A stretch of DNA of 64,000 nt, taken from NCBI RefSeq assembly GCF_032884065.1, contig NC_088881.1, positions 3,964,001 through 4,028,000 on the forward strand, written 5' to 3'. The first letter of the stretch is position 1; each line of letters begins with the position of its first letter. The stretch comes from Artemia franciscana (lineage: Eukaryota; Arthropoda; Branchiopoda; Anostraca; Artemiidae). This document shows positions 35,791 through 46,727 of the stretch, in pieces. Under the pieces are notes generated by a model. It ran no database searches. It was not told the DNA's origin and saw only the letters and a list, made by a program, of their open reading frames with translations. The position numbers and the translations under genes are program-made.

Positions 35791-37299
35791 TTCTTTTCTT
35801 TTATAAGCATTTAGGAAGGAATTAATGTGAATATTATTATAAAAATAACCATTGGAGACTACCATATTCGCTGGTAAGGGAAATAGTGTCTCTTATCGTC
35901 ATTTAACTTGGATTTTTAGAAAAGAACTAGGCTAATTTATATGTAGGGAATGCCCTAGGCCTAGCCTCAGTTATAAATCAAGAGAAATTTAGGCTTCATG
36001 AATAGCTTATTAATCTGCAACTTATTTGGGGTAGCCCAAAGAACTGAAAATCAAACTATGACTAAATTGGAATAGGTCTATTTGATTATGAGATAGCCTA
36101 TAAAGGCCTAGGTTATACTTCTTTCCTAGGCTATGTTGTGTAGGCCAGTAGGCCACTAAAGCAAGGTCCCTTCAGCTGATCATTTGGAGTCCAATCAAAG
36201 TTAGAGCCAATTTTCTCAAATCAAGTAAAAATGGCATTAAAACTAAACAAATGATCCATATAGCCTATTACCATAAAGTCAAAGATATACTAAGGAAAAC
36301 TGACCTGTATCTCCCAATACCTGATTTATGCAAACTTAACTCAGTTTTGACAAGATTTTGAAAAAAAATAAATATCAGTTGGGGGGCAAACTGAGGTCTG
36401 GAGGGGGAGTTGTCCCCCTATCCCATAGCAAATCACGCCCCTGGGCCTAGGCCAATTTCATATAGGTTACCAGCAAAATTGTAGATGATGGGTATTTGCT
36501 TACTTGAAAACTAGCCTAGTTGGGTCATTAGAGGAGAGGGTCTAAAGCATTAATTAGCCTATGCCCTTTGAAGATCATTTGAGGAAAGTCAAAACCTGTT
36601 GCATGGTCACTTTCCTAAGTCTAAAAATAAGGAAGAAGCTTGAAAATTCAGCCTCTGAAAATATTCCTGAGTTTCATTCCCCAGCCTAACTCAACAACTT
36701 CTCAAGCTAGCAAATGTTTATCATCAAGAATTTTAGCAGTGGTGTCAATTAGGGGTATGTGCATCCCTCTAGATTTAAGAAAATACCTTTTTGGGGACAT
36801 TTTCAATGAAAGATGCCTATTCTTAGCATTTTTTATGAAATGACTGTTTTGCCCCCCCCCTACATTATTGTACATAAAATTCTAATTTATCCACTTTTCT
36901 CTATCTTGGAAAGGGGTCAAGTTAGGAAAATGAAACTTTCAAGGACAGGTCTACAAGCTAAAATATGTCCTGGGAAGGTATTTTGAAGTACGTACATCCA
37001 CTCCTCCCTCTAGAGGGTCCTGACCAGCCTTTAAAATCTTTACATTTTTCTAGTGAAGCCCTTGCAAAAGAAATCATCCACTTAAATGAAGTACAAAAAA
37101 ACTGTGTTCAACTTCACAACTTTCCTCAATCCCAATTTATAAGATATTACAGATGTGCAAGTAGCCTACACTTCATAAATTTGAAAAAAAAGACATTGAT
37201 ATGACATTGATTTCTATTTAAATAACAGGAATCATATTTTCAGAAGTAAAGCCCAAGAAAAAGAGACTAATAACTGAAAAATAAAGGTAAAATGTTTTT
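35791..37299. other. Stretch rich in TAGGCCTA motifs, no gene
   Basis: 35950-36470 has many AGGCCTA or CCTAGG palindromic words. 36880-37030 contains AAATATGTCCTGGGAAGG followed by CCTCTAGAGGGTCC, which look like dispersed-repeat pieces. Frames at 36640-36843 and 36965-37204 are not supported. Confidence 0.5.
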
Positions 37300-37925
37300 T
37301 TGTCAAAATTTCAATAGGTCTTTCCAGGGCGTTTTTGGCCCTGGATTCATTATTGAAAGTTTCTTTTTTTCTAACCTAACCCCTTTCAGGTAGTGAAAAG
37401 TAGCTAAACTGAAATTTGACTTATCAATTAGATGAATTGCTAAGACTTAGAAATTAGAAAAGGGTTAACTTAGAAGCTTGGCAATACCTTCCCTGAGTGT
37501 TTTTTGGCCCTGAATTCATTATTTAAAGTTTCATTTTTCTAACCTAACTCCTTTCAGATAGTGAAAAGTAGCTAAACTGAAATTTAACTTATCAATTAGA
37601 CAAATTGCTAAGACTTAGAAATCAGGAAAGGGTTAACTTAGAAGCTTGGCAATACCTTCCCAGAGCGTTTTTTGGCCCTGAATTCATTACTAAAAGTTTC
37701 ATTTTTCTAACCTAACCCCTTTCAGATAGTGAAAAGTAGCTAAACTGAAATTTGACTTATCAATTAGACAAATTGCTAAGACTTAGAAATCAGAAAAGGA
37801 TTAACTTAGAAGCTTGGCAATACCTTCCCAGAGTGTTTTTTGGCCCTGAATTCATTACTAAAAGTTTAATTTTTCTAACCTAACCCCTTTCAGATAGTGA
37901 AAAGTAGCTAAACTCAAATTTTGCC
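37300..37925. repeat. 168-bp tandem repeat, about 3.7 highly similar units
   Basis: TTGGCCCTG occurs at 37335, 37504, 37672 and 37840, giving periods of 169, 168 and 168 bp. Units differ at only a few positions. Every unit carries TTTTTCTAACCTAACCCCTTTCAG, here split as a branchpoint-like CTAAC, a pyrimidine tract and CAG. In the first unit GTAGTG follows directly. Confidence 0.95.
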
Positions 37926-38124
37926 TTATTATGATTGATTTCTCTGTATTTTACCCTTATTTACACATACTGATGAAATAGAAAATTGAAAATTTCTTGA
38001 TGAACAATATCATCCTCTGACTTTGAATTGTCCCTAAGCATTTGGTGCTTTTGAACCATCTTTCAACACATCAAAAAAGTGCTGAAAAGTTACTTACTTA
38101 AAGTTCCTTATAGTTGTTCAGCAC

Positions 38125-38375
38125 CATCTGGCAGTTGCCCTGCCTGTTTGATACCCTCTGTTTGCTTGATGGGTTTGTAGACAGTTAAGTTTTTAAGTTA
38201 TGTTGACCATTCAGCAAATGCATTGAATTTGTTGTTGTGTTTCTCCCATGGCTTGTCACTTTTGTTTCTGAAGCTATTGATGTTTGGTGGCATGTTCAGA
38301 CAGGTTGTTCCATGTGTCAACTGCTTGTGCTGAGAAAAAGCTTGCTTGGGCTTGTTTTCAAGTATTGTAAATATT
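38125..38375 (-). pseudogene. LINE ORF2 C-terminal remnant (reverse)
   Basis: The minus strand reads SFFSAQAVDTWNNLSEHATK, followed after a stop and frame change by a FRNKSDKPWEKH-like block and a tail with QAGQLPDGAEQL. These match the conserved end of CR1/Jockey-type ORF2 (RVVxxWNxLP, then a Lys-rich helix ending in W). It is short and broken. Confidence 0.65.
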
Positions 38376-38489
38376 TGTGTTTTTGTATGAAAAATGTGTT
38401 ATGTGAGTAAACTAGCTAGCTTGTTAAGGCTTAAGTCCAGTGAAAAGGATAGCTTGCTGATCAAGACACATTACCTTGCCAGGTCATTA

Positions 38490-38605
38490 TAAAGTATTAC
38501 TACTAACAAATCATCACAGCACCAAGCCATTTGAGGCCAACACAGCTACACACACTCCTCCTCCAATGCAGACTATTCAAACATGAGATGGCTGGGGCAT
38601 TTTCT
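38490..38605 (-). mobile_element. 3' end of the 6.4-kb-type LINE (reverse)
   Basis: The minus strand contains GAGGAGTGTGTGTAGCTGTG, TTGGCCTCAAATGGCTTGGT and GATTTGTTAGTAGTAATAC. It is nearly the same as the segment after the RT remnant at 6635-6700 on the plus strand. Confidence 0.75.
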
Positions 38606-39486
38606 GCTGATGAAGGGTAACACAATATATTATAAAGAATATAAATACAAATTTAGAAAATTATGTTTTCTATAGAAACAGCAGCCTATTGTCATCAAAT
38701 TTATATTTTGTTTAGCCTACTATTATGAATATGGGTGGACTCTTAGAAACTAATTCAAGGTTCAGGCCAATAAGGCCAATTGCCTCCACCACTAGAAAAG
38801 TAAAAAGAAACAATGTAGCACCAATAGCTGCTGGGTTGTAAATGTCCCCTTGGACATGGTATTTAGAGATGGGGTTTGTCTATCTCTTCTTCCCCCTTTA
38901 TAAAAGAGAGTTAATTGGCTATGTCCTGGCATCCACCATAGTTTTCTCCCATCCTAGAAGCGCCATCCACTGGCCTGAGTAGGCAAAACCCGCCTTCAAG
39001 AAGAATAGAGAGCCACCCACCACTGGTTAGCCATCATGAAGACTGTTTTGAAAACTTACATGATTTAAACATGGATTTCCATGATATTCATTGTTGATTG
39101 AAAATCAGGGACTTGGCTTTAAGTCAAGGGGTTACACAGGATTTGTTCTATTGCAGGCAGGTGTGGTTGGAGGTAATATGTCCCATAGTGCAATATGTTC
39201 AAGGGTGCCATTTGGGTCATGTGCATAAAATATTGTATAATATACATATGAAAACTACCCATGCAGCATATACATTATAACACTTACATTGTTAAGGGGT
39301 AAGACTGAAATTGCTGCTGAGATGCTGATAACATGCCTACACCTCTGATGAGCAGGAAGTATAGGGGATGAGCTCAGGGTGGAACAAGTATTTGCTACAG
39401 GCTATGTCCTAACAGCATAAAATGGCAGTCAGGAATATGGACAGCAAAGCTGGTTAATAAGCCTTTCTAGTGAAAACTTCTGTTGG
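38606..39486. other. Stretch without recognisable gene
   Basis: No motif-bearing frame. The 60-codon frame at 39098-39280 has no support. Confidence 0.5.
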
Positions 39487-41535
39487 TTTTTATGGTGCTT
39501 GATATTAACCAAGTGACATATAGCAACTGCAAATTCTGTTGGTCTGTCTGTCAGTCCTGGTTTTGCTACTTTAGGCACTTCCAGGTAAGCTAGGACAAAG
39601 AAATTTGGCAGGCTTATCAGGGAAAGGACCAGATTATATTAGAAATAGCCATTTTCCTGATTTGACCACCTGGGTGGGAGATTGGGGGGGGGGGTTAATT
39701 TGGAAAAAATAGAAAAAATGAAGTATTTTCAACTTACAAATGGTTGATCAGATCTTAATGAAATTCAATGTTTGGAAGGATATCGTGTCTCAGAGCTCTT
39801 ATTTCAAATCCCGACCGGATTTGGTGACATTGGGGGGGGGGGCTGGGAGGGGGGAACCTAAAATCTTGGAAAACACTTAGAGTGGAGGGATAGGGATGAA
39901 ACTTGGTGGGAGAAATAAGCACAAGTCCTAGATACATGATTGACATAACTGGAACGGATCCGCTCTCTTTAAGGTAGTTGAGGGGGGGGGGTTAATTCTG
40001 AAAATTAAAAAAATGAGGTATTTTTAACTTACGAACGGGTGATCGGATCTCAATGAAATTTGATATTTAGAAGGATATCTTGTCTCAAAGCTCTCATTTT
40101 AAATCCCGACCAGATCTGGTGACATTGGGAGGGGGACCTAAAATCATGGAAAACGCTTAGAGTGGAGGGATCGGGATGAAACTTAGTTGGAAAAATAAGC
40201 AGAAGTCTTATATACGTGATTGATATAATTGGAACGGATCCGATCTATTGGGGGGGGGGGGGTTAATTCTGAAAAATTAGAAAAAATTACGTATTTTTAA
40301 CTTACGAAGGGGTGATGGGATCTTCATGAAACTTCATATTTAGAAGGACCTCGTAACTCAGATCTCTTATTTTAAATCTCAACTGGATCCAGCATCATTG
40401 GGGGGCATTTGGGGGGGGGGGCGGAAATCTTAGAAAATACTTAAAGCAGAGAGATCAGGATGAAACTGAGGTATTTGTAGCTTATGAACAGGTGATCAGA
40501 TCTTAATGAAGTTTGATATTTAGAAGGATCTTGTGCTTTAAAGCTCTAATTTTAAATTCCGACTAGATCCTGTGACATTGGGGGAGTTGGAGGGGGAATC
40601 CGGAATTCTTAGAAAACGTGAAAATCGGGGTATTTTTATCTTACGAACAGGTGATCGGACCTAAATGAAACTTAATATATAGAAAGATCTTATGTCTCAG
40701 ATGCTCCATTTTCGACTCGAATTGGATCCGGGGACATAGGGGGTTGGAGGAGGGAAACAGAAATCTTGGAAAACGCTTATAGTGGAGAGATCGGGATGAA
40801 ACTTGATGGGAAGAATAAGCACAAATTCTAGATACGTGATTGACATAATTGGAACGGATCCGTTCTCTTTGGAGGAGCTGAGGGGTGTTAATTTGGAAGA
40901 ATTAGAAAAATTGAGGTATTTTTAACTTAAGAACGGGTGACTGGATCTTATTGAAATTTGATATTTAGAAGGAATTCATGTCTCAAAGCTCTTATTTCAA
41001 ATCCTGACCAGATCTGTTGACATTGGGGGGAGTTGGAGGGGGAAATCGGAAATCTTGGAAAACGCTTAGAGTGGAGGAATCGGGATGAAGCTTGGTGGAT
41101 AGTAAGCAAATGTCGTAGATACGTGATTGCCGTAACCGTACTAGATTCGCTCTCTTTGGGGGATTTAGGGGAGGGGTTCAGCGCTTTGGCGAGTTTGGTG
41201 CTTCTGGACGTGCTAAGACGATGAAAATTGGTAGGCATGTCAGGGAGCTGCATAAATTGACTTGATAAAGTCGTGGGGGGCTAAAGGGAGAGGAAAATTA
41301 GAAAAAATGAGGTATTTATAACTTACGAGTGGGTGATCGGATCTTAATGAATTTTGATATTTAGAAGGAAATCTTGACTCAGAGCTCTTATTTTAAATCC
41401 CAACCGGCATTAAGCCTCTGATTTTCCTTTTAAATCAATCTATTGGTTCGTAGAATTTTGTTAGAGCTCATACCATATGAGCTCTTGGCTCTTCTTGCCT
41501 CGTCACAAGTGCCATATGAGCTCTTAGCTCTTGTT
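39487..41535. mobile_element. Family H element, copy 1 (2.05 kb, seven internal units)
   Basis: The 5' end is TTTTATGGTGCTTGATATTA followed by AAGTGACATATAGC, GTCTGTCTGTC and GGCACTTCCAGGTAAGCTAG. The 3' end is CTCGTCACAAGTGCCATATG then AGCTCTTAGCTCTTGTT. Between them the marker (GATCGGATCTTAATGAAATT) recurs about seven times (near 39750, 40040, 40310, 40490, 40650, 40940, 41335), each with GAGCTCTTATTTTAAATCCC and G-homopolymers. The two ends contain the inverted words ATGGCACTTG and CAAGTGCCAT. It has no ORF. Conserved ends with variable internal tandem units recall non-autonomous Helentron/DINE-type elements, but the class is unproven. Confidence 0.75.
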
Positions 41536-42698
41536 TTTGTGGGTTTTACCTATCACTAAGACAGATTCAAACTGATTCAATATTGGTGTGACAGCTTTCT
41601 GTTAGTTGTAAAGACCAATAGAGTGGAATACCAACTCACTAATACCACTCTAATCTAACACTGAAACCAAATGGTCTAAAAAACATAATTTAAGCTGTAT
41701 GACTTGGTCTGAGCCATTTCAGGCTCTGGTAACTTAATGCATATTTTATGTTAATAGGTTATTACGTGCAAGCCAAGTAAGTTATTGGTCTTCTATCAAT
41801 TGGGTCCACGGACCCCATGTATACAGAATTTTCGTACTGTTTAGCAGGCATTTTGAAGTTCTTGACACGTGATAAGCATGTCTTAATGATCTGATATTTA
41901 TTGAAGAACAGCATCTTGTTCTACTCCAGTTTTTTTTTGTATTTTAAAATAACAGAATACTGTATAACTGCTATCAAAAATATATTGGAAAACTAACACT
42001 AAAATATCACATAGTTTTTGCTCGTGATCCCCCTCCTTTGATATCCATCTTAGTGAAATGAAAAATAATGTATATCCACCTCCCCCTTTTTATCACCCTG
42101 CTTAATGAAAATCATTTGTTCTGTTGTTGTTTTTTTTATTCTACCTGTCATAATTTGACTTAAAAAAAAGAAGCAAGAACATGAAGTCTTCATTCAATTC
42201 TATTTTCTTATTAATTTGAATTACTTTGTCTGATTTCCCAACTCTGGCATTTTTAAATGAATATCTGGCTATGTTTAAAACAAGATTTTCTTTTGGAATT
42301 ATTTTGCCAAAATGTAAAATACCAGTGTCTGAGGACCTTTCCTTGAAAAAAAAAATGAAACACTTCAAGCTTTCTGCTAGCCTTTGATATATATATCTAA
42401 CTATAATCTCCTGAGGGATCTGCTAATTTGTCGCTGTTAGCAATCAGATGAAAGAGGCAACCGGTGAAATGAAAGCTTGTTGCCATCTTTTTTTTACTTC
42501 TTAATAAAGGACTGAGCCAAAAAAAACCCATCAATACAGTCAGTTGTAAGCACAACAGACAGTTCTAGTAGGAAAATAGTAGCCCGATATATTTCTTCTG
42601 ACAAATACAAGTCCTAGTTTTGATAGGCAGGGCTATATAGACCTGCCTTGACTAGTTGATTTTAGATTTTTTTTTTGTTTTGTTTTCACTGTCACCAG
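41536..42698. other. Stretch before the candidate exon
   Basis: No supported gene. A minus-strand frame (42141-42368) begins after a T-rich, acceptor-like TTTTTTTTTCAAG and is open for ~65 codons (contains KIIPKENLVLNIARYSFKNA). No family is recognised. The end of the interval is a strong plus-strand acceptor tract (TTTTTTGTTTTGTTTTCACT..CAG at 42698). Confidence 0.4.
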
Positions 42699-42838
42699 TT
42701 GGCATTTGCAAGTTGCGTGCTTTTAAGTGTACTGGGAAATGGGTGAATTGTAAAACTTATCCTGCTCTGGTGACTGGCAACTATTTTGCCAGTAATGGTT
42801 TATTACACTACTACTATGATAGGTCATCAAGATTCTGA
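42699..42838 (+). CDS. Candidate terminal exon of an unknown Cys-containing protein
   Basis: A ~30-bp pyrimidine-rich tract and CAG end at 42698. The sequence after it is open for 46 codons to TGA at 42836-42838 and reads GICKLRAFKCTGKWVNCKTY, PALVTGNYFASNGLLHYYYD, RSSRF. Three cysteines, many aromatics and balanced composition look protein-like in a region where other frames are poor. The frame enters at codon position two. No upstream exon or family could be recognised, and no AATAAA follows closely. It could be a real last exon of a secreted or extracellular protein, or chance. Confidence 0.35.
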
Positions 42839-43674
42839 GCAGTCACTCCTCCTAAACTCCGAGAATCCACTACCGAAAACAGCTTTATTACAGCGTTAAG
42901 CTGTTATTTGCCAATAGAACCATTCTAGGGATATATACCTAAAGATTTATTTCTAGGGATATATACCCAAGGATTTGTGTCTAGGATTTACACCTCTTGG
43001 CTCGTTTTCAAGAAGGTAAAATTAAGTTCAGGGGAAAGAGTAAATTATCGCCCACAGAATGAGAAATGTAATTTTCACTGTTCAAGATGAATGAAAACTA
43101 TGCAAGTAAATGAACATTAAGCCATTTTGACCAATGACCAGAATCAGCATCTGGTAAACGGAATGGGATTTAGATAATACCATCTGGCAAATTGGTTACA
43201 GATTACTCTCAAAATATGAAAAAAACAGGGTTGGAGTGTACCCACTATAAGTATGATAAGTCAAATTACCTAAGGCTAAAAGAAAGACCAAACGAGATAT
43301 GTTCATGTTTATTTGTCTGTGGAGGAAGGTAACACAATTTGTTGGGGTGCACGCGCCATCTTGGTCAGACATAAGGGGTTATTCTAAATAGACACACCTA
43401 ATAAAATTAACTAAATAAAATTCATGTATTTTGAAAAGAAGTAAAATGTTATTATGAAATTTTATCCCAAGTTCTTCAAAAATTAAGAAATACTTCAAAA
43501 TAAGAAAAACCCAAAACATTATATTTAAAGATTCTGGATATATAACATTAGACAAGGCTAGTAGCGTAGACATTTAGCAGTAGAAGTCTTAGCAAGTCAA
43601 CGTTAATTTTGAATCTGAGAATTACACATAATCAAAATATAAATCATGACACTTTTCATATGATAGCCTCTTTC
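42839..43674. other. Stretch without recognisable gene
   Basis: A two-fold ~37-bp repeat (CTAGGGATATATACC(T/C)AA(A/G)GATTT(A/G)T) lies at 42927-42985. Otherwise featureless. Confidence 0.55.
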
Positions 43675-44036
43675 CAGGGCCGGATTTAAACCCTTGGAGC
43701 CCCTAGGCGGCATTTTTTTGGAGGGGGGAGAGATTAATGGAAAAATAGATCTGTTCCCGGGATAGTGGAACAGAAGGCAACTGATGAGCCAAAAGTAATG
43801 CGTGAGAGAGGTGATACCGAACTTTCAAGTGCTATTTTTGAGACATCTGACACTTTATAAGCGGCTAAGGAATTCTTGTGTTGTTTTAAAATCACTTTTC
43901 TGTGAATAGGTCGCATAGTAGCAAAGTGCACCTGGCACTTTGACAATAAATCACATCAGTCCAGTTTTTGTTACGAAAAAAATTGCTCAGTGTTTAATCG
44001 CCCCTCGGCATTGTGTGCCCCTAGGCCCGGACCTTG
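43675..44036. mobile_element. MITE-like element with CAGGGCCGG / CCGGACCTTG ends
   Basis: The left end is CAGGGCCGGATTTAAACCC with GAGCCCCTAGGCGGC. The right end reads, in reverse complement, CAAGGTCCGGGCCTAGGGGC. The ends are imperfect inverted repeats typical of hAT-type MITEs. No 8-bp target duplication was found, so the borders are approximate. No transposase frame. Confidence 0.55.
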
Positions 44037-44914
44037 TGGCCTGCCTCCCTCCCTTTTGGTCGCATTCGGGGCACCTGTCAAACTTTAAGTAATTAACCAT
44101 GCTAAATGCCTAGAATTTTCACATATAATGTTTTGTTGTTTTTTTCTTATTTTTATTGTTGTTAAGGAATTATTAAAAAAATAATTAGTAGACTACTTAA
44201 GGGTAAAAAAATATCCTTGGAATATATGAGTCAAGAAAATATTGACAACAAAACGCGTTTAGTTTAGATTCAAGTGTAGTCAGTTACGTCTTGTTGGTGA
44301 TTCGATTTGAAATTGCCCCGCTGAAACATTCACAATTAAGATGGGAGATTTCCTTTCCTGACAAATATGAGTTATTCTCTCAGATCAATCAAAAGTAAAA
44401 AAAAGGAAAGAAAAAAGAATCCGTACCAATCCATTGTTTTTGAGATATTGTCTTGCTAAAGTTTACAGAAACACTATTTACAAAGACCAAATTCTAGGAA
44501 TATTGGTTTGTTGCTGGAAACCTCCTTGGGATATCTTCGCAGCAGAGGGGGAATATTTGATATTACATTTTACCAGGGATTTTTATCGGTGGAATAGTGC
44601 CTGATTCTTATGAAGATAGTTGAAATTTGTATCGGACTCACATATTTATTGCCTGGATAGATTCTAGATTAAATAGAAAAAGTTCTTAACGCATGGATGT
44701 TTAAATGGCCACCAACTGTCTGGCAAGAACAATCTACACAAGCATCGATGGTCAGAGAGAGGCAGACCTTAACACAGTCTTTATTGGTTGAAATTCTTAT
44801 AACCCTTAGAAGAAACCTTCAGAAACGTTTTGTGGTGGCATGACAGAACGAGCACGAGGAGACAAAACGCTTGCTGTCTAGAGACTTATAAATTAATACA
44901 TCTTTGGTTAAAAT
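44037..44914. other. Upstream region of the three-exon gene
   Basis: No other gene is visible. TATAAATTAA occurs at about 44888, ~25 bases before the ATG at 44915, too close to be a useful TATA box unless transcription starts at the ATG. A promoter cannot be placed. Confidence 0.4.
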
Positions 44915-45071
44915 ATGGGGAAAAAGCGTAATAAGCGTGGACTTCACTTAGCGAGCGGACAAAAGCACAGGGAACAGCTAATGCAATCTTACATAAGCCG
45001 TGGAAGACCAAGACTCCCCAAACATTTGCTTCACTTGGATAAAATGCCTCTCCAAGAGGAGTCAACCATTT
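44915..45071 (+). CDS. Exon 1 of unknown AT-hook-like nuclear protein gene (model)
   Basis: ATG at 44915 (context AAATATGG) opens a frame of 52 codons plus one base, MGKKRNKRGLHLASGQKHRE and onwards, ending TIC if unspliced. A textbook donor GTAAGTAT starts at 45072. The peptide is strongly basic with an AT-hook-like core RGRP at residues 29-32 (ISRGRPRLPK), suggesting nuclear localisation and DNA binding. The leftover T joins TT of the exon at 48046 to give Phe, and the frame then runs through the ATG at 48057. That in-frame match has about a one-in-three chance of occurring at random. If the junction is wrong, the protein would start at 48057. Confidence 0.55.
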
Positions 45072-45296
45072 GTAAGTATCACTCGTTTATCTAAGTAGTT
45101 TGGGACCTGTCAAGGCACAAAAAGTAAACGTATAGTATACTGCTTTGAGAGGGTTGGGGAAGAATTGCCCCTCCTAACACAAAATTGTAGTCGCTTTGTT
45201 CCCTCTACCTCCTCTTAGCAGTATCCCCGGAAAACCAGTTTTAACTTGATCCCCTAGCCATGAGACCAAACAGGGCAGACCGACCAAAACTATAAT

Positions 45297-45736
45297 ATAC
45301 CTACTGGTACTTGTGTATTATACGAGAAACTCTTGAGAATTTTGGATCGCGAGGATAAGATAGGACAATAACCGGTTAGTTTGCAATACACAGTGATAGA
45401 ATATACTGTCTCACCACGGATGTTCAAATTAAGATGTGGAATTTGCCAGGGACCGAAGAACAGGCAATTATATTCTCCAGGATAAGGGGTTGTTGCCCAA
45501 AACAATGTTGCGTCAATGGGCACCATGACTTTGTACTCTTACAAGAAGCAACATCTTTGGAAGCGTAAAACTAGACCATGTTTGAAAAACGTCAATTTGC
45601 TCGTCACTACCTGGTGTTAAAAAAGTAAATATCATTTATTAGGTATTGTATTTTCATCATATTTTGTTTCAATTCATTAGCATTAACCAAACTTCACTTC
45701 TCGAGTGTTTCTCGTATAATACATAAGTACCTACCA
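45297..45736. mobile_element. Foldback MITE with ~37-bp inverted arms
   Basis: The left arm is near 45299-45337 (GGTACTTGTGTATTATACGA, then GAAACTCTTGAG). It is mirrored by the right arm near 45700-45736 (CTCGAGTGTTTCTCGTATAA, then TACATAAGTACC). The interior has no ORF supporting a transposase. A target duplication could not be fixed. Confidence 0.75.
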
Positions 45737-46277
45737 ACTACTCATGGGAAAAGTTCTTCCTTTCTGTTTAATCCAATGCTTAATTCATGTGGTCGCGTAA
45801 AATAGAGTAATGTCGATATTTTATCCACAAATTTAACTTCTACCCAAAAGTAAATATAATCTCTATTGCTTGTTGAGGTATCAGTGAGCTATGATGAGAA
45901 CGCTTTTTTTGGTGGTGAGTATATACGGAATATTTAAGTTAAAGAAACAGGGGGATAGAAAATTCTTGAATTAAAATTTGTTCTGATTGACGTGTCCTGC
46001 GAATTTATCGACACTAACCAACATCAGTAGTTGGATGGCTTGTAAAAGGGGACGGGGAGGGGGAGTCAAAAAGCGAATAGCCTAGTCAAGCGTGCGTAAG
46101 TTAGTTTCCGAGGGCTCTCTTTGTTAGGGGGTGAAGGGCTGGGCTAGACATTATATAAAACAAGAATATTGAAAAAGTCAGAATATGCTGTAAAGATTAA
46201 ACAAGAGAAATTTTTTTTTAAGATGCTCAAATTACTTAATTACGTTATTCTTTGGGTTTTATTTATGGTTAGCGCAA

Positions 46278-46727
46278 TTTTTATGGCACTTGGTATCTAC
46301 CAAGTGACATATAGTGATCGCAAATTCTTTCGGTCGGTCTGTCTGTCTGTCCCGGTTTTGGCTAGTTTAGGCACTTCCAGGTAAGCTAGGACGATGAAAT
46401 TTGGTAGGGGTATCAGGAACCAGACCAGATTACATTAGAAATTGTCGTTTCCCCGATTCGACCATCCGGAGGGGAGTGGGGGACGGTTAAATTGGAAAAA
46501 TTAGAAAAAATGAGGTACGAGCGGGTGATTGGATCTTAATGAATTTTGATATTTAGAAGGACCTCGTGACTCAGAGCTCTTATTCTAAATCCTGACCGGC
46601 ATTAAGCCTCTGATTTTCCTTTTAAATCAATCTGTTGATTCTTAGAATTTTGCTATAGCTCATACCATATGAGCTCTTGGCTCTTCTGTCCTCGTCACAA
46701 GTGCCTTGTGAGCTCTTAGCTCTTGTT
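46278..46727. mobile_element. Family H element, copy 2 (450 bp, one internal unit)
   Basis: The same termini as copy 1 (TTTTTATGGCACTTGGTATC .. AGCTCTTAGCTCTTGTT) but only one internal GGATCTTAATGAATTTTGAT unit at 46527. The small frame at 46169-46384 that overlaps its 5' end is not a gene. Confidence 0.8.

Noticed and set aside
46169..46384. Small membrane-protein frame (71 codons)
   Set aside because: Its second half is the 5' end of a family H element, so the frame is a composite of intron and repeat.
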